From positions 1 to 64,000 of the forward strand of contig CABUUO010000005.1 of the NCBI GenBank assembly GCA_902494875.1: DNA of 64,000 nucleotides, given 5' to 3'. A program made the translations under genes and the position numbers. The notes beneath the pieces are model-generated. The model had not been told where the DNA came from and did no database searches. It saw nothing but the letters and a program-made list of their open reading frames with translations. Below, piece after piece: positions 52,621-61,639 of the stretch (position 1 is its first letter; each line of letters opens with the position of its first letter). Source of the stretch: an uncultured Pseudomonadota bacterium (GTDB lineage Bacteria; Pseudomonadota; Alphaproteobacteria; RF32; CAG-239).

Positions 52621-54693
52621 TTAGAAACGATATTCCGCCTTGATAACGCCGTTGTGGCTTTGATAGTCGTCTTTAAAATATCCTTCATATCCTATCGAGA
52701 AGTCTATTTTTTGTTTAATCCGAAAATGCAGTCCGGCACCGACTTCAAAGCCCAAACGGCTGACCGGGTCTGAAGATACGGTATAAGACGCGCCGTTTTC
52801 GAGCATAACGGCGGTGTTTTGTCCCGGGGTTGTGAGGTCATAAGTGAGGGCGGTTTTTATTTCGGGCAAAACCAGAGCTTCATCGGACAAGGAGAAACGC
52901 CAGCGCAGGCGGCTGCCGGCAACTGCCGTTAATAAATCTGTATTATAAGCCCCGTAGTTTTGTCCGGCGGAATCGCGGTATCCGCGGTGATGGTATCGGG
53001 TATAGCGCAGTCCCGTTTCGGGTATGAAAGCACCAAAATCATAGCCGCTCATTATCTGCAGAGCGGTTGCTGCCACGTCGTATTTTGCCCGCAGGGGAAT
53101 GCCGGCGACGTTTCCGGTTTCTTTATAGGCGGTTTGCCCGTATGAAGCAACGGCGTTGACATACCAGTCTGCGGGACGATATTCCCCGTATAGGAGGGCT
53201 GTATGCGAATCAAGGTCGGTTTGGCGCGGTCGTCCGCCGATATTGCCGCTGACGTAGGCGTAGGCCGCTCCCAGTCGCAGTCCGGGTGCAATTTGCTTAT
53301 CCACACCCATTGATATGCCGCTCATATCTGCGGAAAAGCCGTTTCGGCCGGACAGTCTGGCATGGTTGCCTAAAAGTTTGACCCAACTGCGATGACGGTT
53401 AAGGGTTTTGTCTCCGGCAGCCAAACCGTCGGCAGCAAAAGCCGAACCGACGCGGAGACTTTCACTGACGGCGTTGATGACTTCGCGATTGATTTCGTTG
53501 TTGACAAGCCGTACATTCTCCCGGGAATCCGGTGCCAGAGTCTCAAGGGCCCGGTTGCGGGTTTCGGTGTCCGTATTCAGCAGACCGGAGGCTATCTCAT
53601 AAGCCGCGGAATTTTCTGCAAAACCGCCGGATTCAAGCCAGGCATCGGCAATCGAGGCGCTTCCGGCGGGTTGAGAATCCGGAACCTCTTCAGCGGTATT
53701 GCGGCTGAACAGAAATTCTCCCGGCGTTTCGGTAGCGGTGATGCTGTATTTGTCGCTGCCGCTGAGGTTGTTGTATCCGTCTGCGCCGATGAGATTGTCA
53801 AAGTTGCCGTTGAACTCTCCGTCGATTATTTTCAGCGTCTGCGTTTCCGCGCCGTTATAGGTGTTGATGTCAACGTTGATATTGATGTTGTTGTTGCTGC
53901 CGGAAAAGTTGACGCGGTCGGCGAAAATCCGTCCGTAGTCCAGTCCTGAAGCAGAGGAGCCAAGCGTGAGGCATAGGTTGGCGCCGCCGTTGAAATTGAG
54001 TTCTTCGCTGTAGATTTCTGCGGTTTTTATATCAAGATTTCCGTTTGTTATGTTGATGATGGCATCTTTGTTTTGACGAATGTTGTTGATTCCGCCCCAG
54101 ATTTCGACCGTGCCGGGACCGCTGATGTTGATTTCGACCGGGGTGCTGCCGACGGAGGCGGTTGAGATGTCGTTGTATATGTTTCCGACCCGGTTGTCTT
54201 TGAAGACGATGTTTCCCTCAGATGTGTCAAGATTGAGCGTGCCGAAGCTGTAAATTGCGCCGCCGTCGTTTTCGGCCTCGTTGCTGATAAATTGTGAATC
54301 TCCTTTTATGTTTATTGTGCTTTTGTCGCTGCCGTAAAGAGCTCCGCCATATGAAGAAACATAATTATTATAAAAACTGCTGCCGCTGTTTAGTGTTAAA
54401 GAGCCTCGTCTATTAAAAATCGTGCCCGTATTGCTGTAGTTGTTATGCAGAATTGCTTGGATGGACAGGTCATAACTGTTATTGAGGGCTCCGTTTCGGT
54501 CCGTGCTGATTGCATTGAATATATCAGAATCGGTGGCGTCTTGATTGGTTATGATTTTGTCATTATATGAAGTTTTTGTATTTTCAGCATTGCCGGAGCT
54601 GCCGATATAGATATATTCTGCAGCAGAAACTGTTTGGCTGAGAGATGTCAGCACAAAAGCAGATATAACGCTTATATCCGAGATTTTGTTCAT
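52621..54693 (-). CDS. autotransporter, shorter paralog
   Basis: The 690-residue protein has a signal peptide (MNKISDISVISAFVLTSLSQTVSA), a short beta-helix passenger with a few GGAL/GGAI units (NNYVSSYGGALYGSD, NEAENDGGAIYSFG) and a C-terminal barrel ending KAEYRF. The barrel matches that of the 1171-aa neighbour block by block (RSWVKLLGNHARLSGRNGFS against RSWVKLLVNHAKYSAHNGFS; GVDKQIAPGLRLGAAYAY against GVDKLIHEDFRLGLGYAY). The passengers differ in length and content. This is a tandem duplication with a conserved barrel and diverged passenger. Its Arg- and Gly-richer barrel suggests different base composition from the neighbour. Confidence 0.88.
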   Translation of the reverse strand: MNKISDISVISAFVLTSLSQTVSAAEYIYIGSSGNAENTKTSYNDKIITNQDATDSDIFNAISTDRNGALNNSYDLSIQAILHNNYSNTGTIFNRRGSLTLNSGSSFYNNYVSSYGGALYGSDKSTINIKGDSQFISNEAENDGGAIYSFGTLNLDTSEGNIVFKDNRVGNIYNDISTASVGSTPVEINISGPGTVEIWGGINNIRQNKDAIINITNGNLDIKTAEIYSEELNFNGGANLCLTLGSSASGLDYGRIFADRVNFSGSNNNININVDINTYNGAETQTLKIIDGEFNGNFDNLIGADGYNNLSGSDKYSITATETPGEFLFSRNTAEEVPDSQPAGSASIADAWLESGGFAENSAAYEIASGLLNTDTETRNRALETLAPDSRENVRLVNNEINREVINAVSESLRVGSAFAADGLAAGDKTLNRHRSWVKLLGNHARLSGRNGFSADMSGISMGVDKQIAPGLRLGAAYAYVSGNIGGRPRQTDLDSHTALLYGEYRPADWYVNAVASYGQTAYKETGNVAGIPLRAKYDVAATALQIMSGYDFGAFIPETGLRYTRYHHRGYRDSAGQNYGAYNTDLLTAVAGSRLRWRFSLSDEALVLPEIKTALTYDLTTPGQNTAVMLENGASYTVSSDPVSRLGFEVGAGLHFRIKQKIDFSIGYEGYFKDDYQSHNGVIKAEYRF

Positions 54694-54883
54694 ATCTTAT
54701 TATGTTCTTTGTATATATAATGTTATGATTTTGTGGGACGAATATTAGCTTTATCTAACTTAATTGCAATAAATTTTTGCCGGGCGTGTAGACAAATTCG
54801 CCGCTTTCAGCAAATCGATGTTGCAATTTTGCGTGCATCTGTTTATTCTTGGGGACAAGTTAAAATTCTGAGGAGAAAACGAT

Positions 54884-55336
54884 ATGTTAAGAGACGATTT
54901 GCAAAACGCTTTGAAAGAATCGATGAAGAATAAGGATATGAATACGGTCGGTGCCGTGCGTCTGATTATTGCCGGCATGAAAGAAAAGGACGTCGATGCG
55001 CGCGGCAAGGGGCTGGAAAAAGCCAGCGATGCCGATTTGATGGCCATGATGCAGTCGATGATTAAACAGCGCAACGATTCAATCAAGATGTATATTGACG
55101 GCAACCGTCCGGAATTGGCCGAAAAAGAAAAATATGAAATCAGCGTCATTGAGCGTTTTCTGCCCAAACAGATGAACGAAGCGGAAATCGAAAATGCGGT
55201 GAAGGCCTTGATTGCCGAGACCGGCGCCGCTTCAATGAAAGACATGGGCAAGGTTATGGGCGCGCTGAAAGCCAAATATGCCGGACAGCTGGATATGGGA
55301 AAAGCCAACGCCGTTATCAAAGGCCTGTTGAATTAA
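54884..55336 (+). CDS. yqeY: GatB/YqeY-domain protein
   Basis: The 150-residue protein is a stand-alone YqeY domain: two helical bundles (LRDDLQNALKESMKNKDMNTVGAVRLIIAGMKEKDVDARG and YEISVIERFLPKQMNEAEIENAVKALI), followed by KDMGKVMGALKAKYAGQLDMGKANAVIKGLL, which resembles the GatB C-terminal tRNA-binding module. Its role is not well defined; it is common upstream of dnaG and rpoD. TGAGGAG precedes the start. Confidence 0.9.
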   Translation: MLRDDLQNALKESMKNKDMNTVGAVRLIIAGMKEKDVDARGKGLEKASDADLMAMMQSMIKQRNDSIKMYIDGNRPELAEKEKYEISVIERFLPKQMNEAEIENAVKALIAETGAASMKDMGKVMGALKAKYAGQLDMGKANAVIKGLLN

Positions 55337-55341
55337 ACCGG

Positions 55342-55389
55342 ACGGCGGCCGCCGCAGACGAGTTTCAAAGCGGTCGCCGCAGCTTTTTT
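55342..55389 (+). terminator. terminator-like hairpin after yqeY
   Basis: GGCGGCCGC (55344-55352) pairs with GCGGTCGCC (55370-55378) and is followed after a few bases by six T. It may be leaky, as dnaG starts at 55404. Confidence 0.5.
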
Positions 55390-55403
55390 GATTGTAAGTT
55401 CAG

Positions 55404-57263
55404 ATGGCCGATTTGCAAAAATTCTGTGACGAACTGAGGGCGAAGATATCTATTGTCGATGTCGTCGGCTCTAAGGTCAAGCTTGTCCGCAAAGGCCGGG
55501 AATATCAGGCCTGTTGTCCGTTTCACAATGAAAAGACGCCGTCTTTCACCGTTAACGAGGCCAAGGGCTTTTACCATTGTTTCGGCTGCGGTGCGCACGG
55601 CGATATCATTAAGTTTGAAATGGAGGCCAACAATCTTTCGTTCATGGAGGCGGTTGAAAAACTGGCCAACAAGGCGGGGCTGCAGGTGCCGCGGGATTCT
55701 TACGTACGGCAGGAGGACGTTGAGAAACGAAACTCCCTTTATGACATTATGGATTTGGCCTGCAAGTTTTTTGAGAAAAATCTCAGAATGCCCGAAGGGG
55801 CGCGTGCCATGGAATATCTGGCGCGGCGCGGTTTCGGCGATGACATTATCGCCCGTTTCCGGCTGGGCTATGCGCCGGGCAACAACGGGTTGAAAACCTA
55901 TCTGGCTTCCAAAGGGGTGGATGAGAAAGAAATGAACGAGCTCGGGCTTTTGACCATTCCCGAAGACAAAAGCCGCCGCCCGCATGACTTTTTCCGCGAC
56001 CGGGTAATGATTCCGATTATGGATAAGCGGGGACGGGTGATAGCGTTCGGCGGCAGAATTATGGGCGACGGACAGCCGAAATATCTCAATTCTCCCGAGA
56101 CGCCGATTTTCAACAAACGCCGCGTGCTTTATAACCTTAATAACGCACGGGATGCGGGTTTTCAGGAAAAAAGGCTGATTATCTGCGAAGGCTATATGGA
56201 CGTCATCGGCATGGACAAATACGGCATTCATTATGCAGTGGCACCGCTCGGAACGGCTTTGACCGAAGATCAGATTCAGGAAGCGTGGCGGGTTGTCAGC
56301 GAACCGACCTGCTGTTTTGACGGCGACAATGCCGGACAACGAGCGGCAGTACGGTCCGTGGACCGGGTGCTGCCTATTTTGAAGGCCGGTTATTCACTTA
56401 AATATGTATTTTTAAACGGCGCCAAGGATCCTGACGAGTTTTTGAAAGCTTTCGGCCGGGATGAATTTTTGAAGGTAATTTCTCAAACCGTGCCGCTCAG
56501 CGAATTGTTATGGCGCAAAAATATTGAGGGCAGAGATGTGTCGACGCCGGAGCAGAAAGCGCTGATAGAAAAGAACGTTCGCGAAGAAGTGGCCAAAATT
56601 GCCGACGAAACAGTGCGCGGTTACTATGCTCAGGATATGCAGGACAAAATTTACAACGAACTCGGGCGGGGTGCCTCCTGGCGGGCAAGGCAGCAGTCTG
56701 CAAAATCGCGCGGCGAAACCGCTTCCGCCGCCTCGTTCCGGCGAGACCGGCCGCGGCGTTACAACAACGAGCCGGATTGTCATCAGGCGGCTTTGGCGGG
56801 GCCAAAGGTCAATCTTGATGAGCTGGGCGCAAAATATGTGCTTTCCGGCCTTATCTGTTATCCGAACCTGATTGAAGAATATGAAGAGAAGCTATTAAAT
56901 TTTGCCGTTAACAATCCGGATTTGCGTCATATTCTGGACGCGGTGTTTGAAATTGCCCATGATGAGGCGCCCGAAACCTTTGCCGATATGATGACGGCGC
57001 TGAAAACCCGCAATTTGGAGCAAAAAGCCGAGACTTTGCTTGAATTTAAGATGATACGGCTGCAAAATCCCAATGATGTCAGAATGCGCGAGAATATTGA
57101 CGGACGGATTGTCGAATCTCAACTGAAACAGATTGAAGCCGAGATAAAAGAGTGTCTGCGCGTCATGCAGACTTCCGAGTCGCTTTCCGATGAAACATAT
57201 AAACGTTACGAATCGTTGAAAAAAGAGCGCGAAAGCTTAATTAACAGTCAGAATTTTGATTAA
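55404..57263 (+). CDS. dnaG: DNA primase
   Basis: DnaG makes the RNA primers for replication. The 619-residue protein has the CHC2 zinc ribbon (CCPFHNEKTPSFTVNE...FYHCFGCGAHGD), the catalytic core, the TOPRIM domain with IICEGYMDVIGMDKYG and FDGDNAGQRA, and a C-terminal DnaB-interacting part. A low-complexity Arg/Ala/Ser linker (about residues 420-455) separates core and C-terminus. It lies between yqeY and rpoD, the classical macromolecular-synthesis arrangement, although rpsU is absent. Confidence 0.96.
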   Translation: MADLQKFCDELRAKISIVDVVGSKVKLVRKGREYQACCPFHNEKTPSFTVNEAKGFYHCFGCGAHGDIIKFEMEANNLSFMEAVEKLANKAGLQVPRDSYVRQEDVEKRNSLYDIMDLACKFFEKNLRMPEGARAMEYLARRGFGDDIIARFRLGYAPGNNGLKTYLASKGVDEKEMNELGLLTIPEDKSRRPHDFFRDRVMIPIMDKRGRVIAFGGRIMGDGQPKYLNSPETPIFNKRRVLYNLNNARDAGFQEKRLIICEGYMDVIGMDKYGIHYAVAPLGTALTEDQIQEAWRVVSEPTCCFDGDNAGQRAAVRSVDRVLPILKAGYSLKYVFLNGAKDPDEFLKAFGRDEFLKVISQTVPLSELLWRKNIEGRDVSTPEQKALIEKNVREEVAKIADETVRGYYAQDMQDKIYNELGRGASWRARQQSAKSRGETASAASFRRDRPRRYNNEPDCHQAALAGPKVNLDELGAKYVLSGLICYPNLIEEYEEKLLNFAVNNPDLRHILDAVFEIAHDEAPETFADMMTALKTRNLEQKAETLLEFKMIRLQNPNDVRMRENIDGRIVESQLKQIEAEIKECLRVMQTSESLSDETYKRYESLKKERESLINSQNFD

Positions 57264-57319
57264 AACGCCGACCTCGGCAGGCAAAAACGGATTTATTTTG
57301 CAAATCTGCGCCCCGGGTG

Positions 57320-57348
57320 TTGACAAATCGGCAAGAAATCATTAAAAG
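57320..57348 (+). promoter_or_regulatory. candidate rpoD promoter
   Basis: TTGACA (57320-57325), 17-base spacer, TAAAAG (57343-57348), 52 bases before the rpoD start. Read-through from dnaG may add to it. Confidence 0.6.
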
Positions 57349-57400
57349 CTTTACCAGCTAGCAATTTATGTATATAAAAATCGATTTTTAAGGAATATTC

Positions 57401-59473
57401 ATGTCAGATATAGATAATCAGGACCTCTATGAGGGGACGGCAAGCGACACCCCGTTGATTGATAACCTTGGAAGCGCCGTTAAAAGACTGATAGACAAGG
57501 GAAAGGTAAGAGGTTATATTACCGTGGAAGAGCTTAACCGTGCACTTCCTCCCGAAAGAGAATCATCTGAAAACATTGAAGACATCATGACCGGAATCTC
57601 GGACATGGGCATCAGCATTATCGCCGAATCGGATGTGGACAGTTTTGAACAGGAAACCGACGAAGAAATTGAAGATTATGACGACGAGGACAGCGGCAAT
57701 TTTGACGAAAAAGAACTCGGCCGCAGCGATGATCCGGTCAGAATGTACCTGAAGGAAATGGGAACCGTCGAACTGTTGTCCCGCGAGGGCGAAATCGCTA
57801 TTGCCAAACGTATTGAGGCCGGCAAGACGGTTATGATTGACGGCCTGTGCGAAAGTCCGATGACGCTGAAAGCCATTGCCGGCTGGCGTGACGATCTGGT
57901 TGAAGGCCGGATGCAGCTCCGCGATATCGTCGATTTGGAAATGATGTACGGCGATGATGCCGACGCCATGGCTTTTGAAGAAGACGTGGCTGCTGATGAC
58001 GATTTTGAAAAAGTGGCCGAGGAAATTGCCGAAAAAGACAACCTTGACGATATTGACGACGATTTGGCCGACGATATTGAACTGGACGACGATGTGGAAG
58101 GCGACGTGGTTGACGACGAGGAGCCGGAAGACGAAGCCGGTACCGACGAGAGCCATGAGACCGGAGAAGACGATGAAGACGCCGACGGTGCAGCCGGCCG
58201 CATTTCCGCGTCGGTTTCAGCAATGGAAGAAGCGCTGCTGGAACCGGTTTTGGAAATTTTGAACAAGATTTCCAGCTATTATGACGATCTCAAAAAGATT
58301 CAGAGCCAGCGTGTGGCTGCGATTATTGCCGGAAAAACAGTGTCTCCGGCTGTTGAGAAAAAATATCTGCAGGTTAAAAAAGAGCTAGTGGAACTGATGA
58401 GTTCCATTCATTTGAACGCGGTGCGGGTTGAGCAACTGGTTGAACAGCTGAACGGTCTGAACAAGCGTTTAATGGGGCTGGAAGGAAAGCTTCTGCGTTA
58501 TGCGTTGTCATGCAAAATCAAGCGCGAGGATTTTCTGGTTGCTTATCAGAAATCGGAGCTTGATCCGAACTGGATTGAAAATATTTCCAAGAAAAACGAC
58601 AAGCACTGGAAAACCTTTGTCGAAAAATACGGTCATGAAATCGCCGAGCTGCGCGACAGCGTCGCCCAAATGGCTACCGAATGCGGGCTGCCGATTACGG
58701 AATACCGCCGGATGGTCGATACGATTAAAAAAGGCGAGCGCGAAGCCGAACGTGCAAAAAAAGAAATGATTGAGGCAAATCTGCGTCTGGTTATTTCCAT
58801 TGCCAAAAAATATACCAACCGCGGTTTGCAGTTTTTGGACTTGATTCAGGAAGGAAACATCGGTCTGATGAAGGCTGTTGACAAGTTTGAATACCGCCGC
58901 GGTTATAAGTTTTCAACTTATGCGACATGGTGGATCAGACAGGCGATTACGCGTTCAATTGCCGATCAGGCGCGGACAATCCGTATTCCGGTTCATATGA
59001 TTGAGACCATTAACAAGCTGGTGCGGACTTCTCGTCAGATGCTGGCGGAAATGGGACGCGAGCCGGTTCCGGAAGAACTGGCCAAACGTTTGTCGATGCC
59101 GCTTGAAAAAGTGCGTAAGGTTATGAAAATTGCCAAAGAACCGGTTTCGCTGGAGGCGCCGGTCGGTGACGAAGAAGATTCGTCTCTGGGAGATTTTATT
59201 GCCGATGACAGCGCATTGCAGCCTCTGGATTCCGCAATTCATTCCAATTTGAAAGAAACCTGCACCCGTATTCTTTCGTCTCTGACGCCGAGAGAAGAAC
59301 GCGTTCTGCGTATGCGCTTCGGCATCGGTATGAATACGGATCATACGCTGGAAGAAGTCGGACAGCAGTTTAACGTTACCCGTGAGCGTATTCGTCAGAT
59401 TGAAGCGAAAGCTCTGCGCAAGCTGAAACATCCGTCTCGTTCGCGCAAACTGCGTTCGTTCTTGGATAACTAA
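57401..59473 (+). CDS. rpoD: RNA polymerase primary sigma factor (sigma-70)
   Basis: The 690-residue protein is the housekeeping sigma factor. Region 1.1 is present at the N-terminus (LIDKGKVRGYITVEELNRALPPE), then 1.2 (DPVRMYLKEMGTVELLSREGEI). A long, strongly acidic non-conserved region follows (about 185-265). Region 2 (NLRLVISIAKKYTNRGLQFLDLIQEGN, YATWWIRQAITRSI), region 3, and the helix-turn-helix of 4.2 (FNVTRERIRQIEAKALRKLKHPSR) complete it. AAGGAAT precedes the ATG. The acidic insertion is typical in position but rich in Asp/Glu runs. It ends at a terminator. Confidence 0.97.
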   Translation: MSDIDNQDLYEGTASDTPLIDNLGSAVKRLIDKGKVRGYITVEELNRALPPERESSENIEDIMTGISDMGISIIAESDVDSFEQETDEEIEDYDDEDSGNFDEKELGRSDDPVRMYLKEMGTVELLSREGEIAIAKRIEAGKTVMIDGLCESPMTLKAIAGWRDDLVEGRMQLRDIVDLEMMYGDDADAMAFEEDVAADDDFEKVAEEIAEKDNLDDIDDDLADDIELDDDVEGDVVDDEEPEDEAGTDESHETGEDDEDADGAAGRISASVSAMEEALLEPVLEILNKISSYYDDLKKIQSQRVAAIIAGKTVSPAVEKKYLQVKKELVELMSSIHLNAVRVEQLVEQLNGLNKRLMGLEGKLLRYALSCKIKREDFLVAYQKSELDPNWIENISKKNDKHWKTFVEKYGHEIAELRDSVAQMATECGLPITEYRRMVDTIKKGEREAERAKKEMIEANLRLVISIAKKYTNRGLQFLDLIQEGNIGLMKAVDKFEYRRGYKFSTYATWWIRQAITRSIADQARTIRIPVHMIETINKLVRTSRQMLAEMGREPVPEELAKRLSMPLEKVRKVMKIAKEPVSLEAPVGDEEDSSLGDFIADDSALQPLDSAIHSNLKETCTRILSSLTPREERVLRMRFGIGMNTDHTLEEVGQQFNVTRERIRQIEAKALRKLKHPSRSRKLRSFLDN

Positions 59474-59494
59474 AGTTTAATCCTTTTGTGATAT

Positions 59495-59530
59495 AAGCCT
59501 CTTAAGCATTTAAGAGGCTTATGTTTTTTA
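59495..59530 (+). terminator. rpoD terminator
   Basis: AAGCCTCTTAA and TTAAGAGGCTT around GCAT, followed by ATG and a T-run. Confidence 0.8.
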
Positions 59531-59546
59531 TGAAAGATTTGGAAAA

Positions 59547-59993
59547 ATGAGTGAAGGAACATATACGGAGCAAGACAAGGACGTGATGGTTAAGAGCGCC
59601 AAAGCCAAGAACAAATCACGGTTGCAGGAGTTGATTGATTTTGCCAGGGTTTGCGGATTTAAAAAACTGGGAATAGCCAATTGCATCAGCGTGCAGAAAT
59701 ATGCGGACAAGCTGGCTCTCGTTTTGAGAGACGCCGGTTTTGAGGTCTATGCCGTCAATTGCCGAGAGAGCGGGCTGGATGCCTGCCGTATTTGTGACGG
59801 AATGTCCGGCCCCTGCTGCGATCCGCTTTCTCAGGCCGCTTATCTGAACGAATGTCAGACTGATTTTAATATTAACGTCGGGTTGTGTCTGGGACACGGT
59901 CTGTTGTTTCAGAAATATTCCCAGGCCGAAGTGACGACCTTTCTGGTCAAAGATTTTGCACATCAGCATAATGTTGTTGAAAGTCTGATATAA
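59547..59993 (+). CDS. DUF1847-type Cys-rich metal-binding-like protein
   Basis: The 148-residue protein matches the C-terminal part of DUF1847 proteins: FKKLGIANCISV, the Cys cluster CRICDGMSGPCCDPLSQAAYLN, then TDFNINVGLCLGHGLLFQKYSQAEVTTFLVKDFAHQHN. The conserved Cys and His suggest a bound metal or Fe-S centre; the reaction is unknown. Usual members are longer and start with a CxxC region, so this one may be a shortened form. It is a single-gene unit between two terminators. Confidence 0.8.
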   Translation: MSEGTYTEQDKDVMVKSAKAKNKSRLQELIDFARVCGFKKLGIANCISVQKYADKLALVLRDAGFEVYAVNCRESGLDACRICDGMSGPCCDPLSQAAYLNECQTDFNINVGLCLGHGLLFQKYSQAEVTTFLVKDFAHQHNVVESLI

Positions 59994-60043
59994 AAAAATC
60001 CCTTTTCAATGTATGTATCAAATACAAGAAAAGGGATTTTTGA
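59992..60043. terminator. bidirectional terminator
   Basis: AAAAATCCCTTTTC pairs with GAAAAGGGATTTTT across a 24-base loop. It serves the DUF1847 gene and the convergent hydrolase gene. Confidence 0.8.
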
Positions 60044-60059
60044 TTGTTGAAGAAAGCGC

Positions 60060-60836
60060 TTATTTTCCACTCTTTTGAATCAGAGTATACAGGTCTGTCA
60101 GAGAATGCTCTATTTCCTGAAGCGCAACCGGATCCTGAAGATGGTGGTTGCTTTTTTTGAGCAGTTTGACAACAGTCTGAGGATAAGAAATTTTGTCAGA
60201 CAGTTTCAAAATGACATCCCAGTTTACAAAATTGTCCTGTTGTCCATGAATGAGATGAACGGGACAACCAATGTCAATTTTTTCTTTCTGCGTAAGGTCA
60301 TTGACGTGAAAACTGGTCCATAATTTCTGTGTGAAGACATAGTGATACTTTTCAACAGAGGCCTCGACAAAACCGGTGTCTGCCAATATCTGACGTTGTT
60401 CGGGCGTCGAACGGGCAATCAGTTGCTTTATCAGATCCGGTGCCGTTGCGAGACTCAAAAAGCCCTTGATCCGCTGCGGATATTCTTCGGCCATACACAT
60501 TCCGAGCCAGCCGCCGACGCAATGGCCGACGACTAACAAAGAACCGGTGAGGCGGTGCTCAATGATGTCTCTCAGCTGTTCTTTCCAGATTTCAAAATCA
60601 CAGTCTGAAAAGTTTTTTTCATCCAGCCCATGGCCGAGAAGTTCACATCTGTAAAAATTCAATTTGAGATTTTTGCTGATGCTTTTGATTTTTTCGACTT
60701 TACGGGCCCAGGGATTGGATTGCAGCCCATGGATGTAAACAACGGTTAAGTCTGCATCGGGGTTAAAAATGCATTCTTCGTAATTAGTCGTATGCCGCTT
60801 GAAACGGTACAACTTTTTCTCAATAGTTAGGTTCAT
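60060..60836 (-). CDS. alpha/beta-hydrolase with a Cys nucleophile
   Basis: The 258-residue protein has the alpha/beta-hydrolase plan: oxyanion segment TVVYIHGLQSNPWARK, nucleophile elbow VVGHCVGGWLG, acid in HGQQDNFVNW, and His in KSNHHLQDP. The elbow carries Cys106 (codon TGC) where Ser is usual. Cys nucleophiles occur in dienelactone hydrolases and a few others, so it may still be active. There is no signal peptide. The start has no SD and a TTAAAACCCAAATTACT leader. The substrate is unknown; a lysophospholipase or esterase-like role is possible. Confidence 0.8.
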   Translation of the reverse strand: MNLTIEKKLYRFKRHTTNYEECIFNPDADLTVVYIHGLQSNPWARKVEKIKSISKNLKLNFYRCELLGHGLDEKNFSDCDFEIWKEQLRDIIEHRLTGSLLVVGHCVGGWLGMCMAEEYPQRIKGFLSLATAPDLIKQLIARSTPEQRQILADTGFVEASVEKYHYVFTQKLWTSFHVNDLTQKEKIDIGCPVHLIHGQQDNFVNWDVILKLSDKISYPQTVVKLLKKSNHHLQDPVALQEIEHSLTDLYTLIQKSGK

Positions 60837-60945
60837 AGTAATTTGGGTTTTAATAATAAATATATTTGCTTTTACTTTAACGTAAATTGCGGTTTTGTCA
60901 AATTCTATTCTGCTGTTTTGTTTTTAACCCAAGGGCAGGAATGGG

Positions 60946-60973
60946 TTGACAAAAAAATTTTTTGTATTAAGGT
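60946..60973 (+). promoter_or_regulatory. candidate promoter of the 144-aa gene
   Basis: TTGACA (60946-60951), 16-base spacer, TAAGGT (60968-60973), 33 bases before the ATG at 61006. Confidence 0.55.
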
Positions 60974-61005
60974 AGCGGAGTTTTTTTATTATAAATTTTA
61001 AGAAT

Positions 61006-61440
61006 ATGTCAAAATTAAGAGAAATTAAAGTGTCTTCAATCCAAGACGGTTTGAAGCGCATGCAGGCGTTCCTATTTGCGAATATGTTGGACAACGAATT
61101 GGAAGTTGACGATCCTCATGCAGAAAATCCAAATTATTTTATTAAACTGGTTTGGCTGTTTCGGGATGCCGACGGTGAAAACAAAGTAGGATGCCCCTGT
61201 TTTGCCAGTGATTTTCGCGGCATATTGCCATCGGGAGAAAAAGTTCACGGCATAGTCTATGTTAAAGTTTTTGCCGACAAGGACTATCGAATGGTCAGTA
61301 TGCATATTGTCAGAGATGAGGCAAATTTTGATGTCGATGAAATTTGCGACGGCGATGAAATCAGAATGCATGATGATGAAGGCCGTTATGCGGACGAGCT
61401 GTTTGTATATAAGGACGGCGTTATCGAAAAAATCGGCTGA
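61006..61440 (+). CDS. protein of unknown function, 144 aa
   Basis: Unrecognised. The 144-residue acidic protein (VDEICDGDEIRMHDDEGRYADELFVYKDG) has no signal peptide and seems strand-rich in its second half. The start has no SD and is preceded by TTTTAAGAAT, exactly as at the Trp-repeat gene (14036). It ends at a terminator, just before the tRNA gene. Confidence 0.62.
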   Translation: MSKLREIKVSSIQDGLKRMQAFLFANMLDNELEVDDPHAENPNYFIKLVWLFRDADGENKVGCPCFASDFRGILPSGEKVHGIVYVKVFADKDYRMVSMHIVRDEANFDVDEICDGDEIRMHDDEGRYADELFVYKDGVIEKIG

Positions 61441-61462
61441 GAATTTTCTTTTAAGAGAAGAG

Positions 61463-61493
61463 ACCCGCGGAGTTTACACTCCTGCGGGTTTTT
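61463..61493 (+). terminator. terminator after the 144-aa gene
   Basis: ACCCGCGGAG and CTCCTGCGGGT form a stem around TTTACA, with a T-run. Confidence 0.85.
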
Positions 61494-61562
61494 CTTTGAG
61501 CGAAGCAAATTTATCCTTGACTAACAGATGTGAATCGCCTATTTTGAGTGCTGACTGGTGAC

Positions 61563-61639
61563 GGGCCCATAGCTCAGTTGGTTAGAGCAGGCCGCTCATA
61601 ACGGTCTGGTCGTTGGTTCGAGTCCATCTGGGCCCACCA
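61563..61639 (+). tRNA. tRNA with CAU anticodon (probably tRNA-Ile2, lysidine type)
   Basis: The 77-base cloverleaf reads: acceptor GGGCCCA/TGGGCCC, D-arm GCTC...GAGC, anticodon arm GGCCG-CTCATAA-CGGTC, variable TGGTC, T-arm GTTGG-TTCGAGT-CCATC, encoded ACCA end. The CAU anticodon is read as Met or, after TilS modification, Ile. The acceptor and variable loop look like tRNA-Ile2 rather than elongator Met, but I cannot exclude Met. The T-stem has one T-T mismatch (second pair). Confidence 0.9.
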
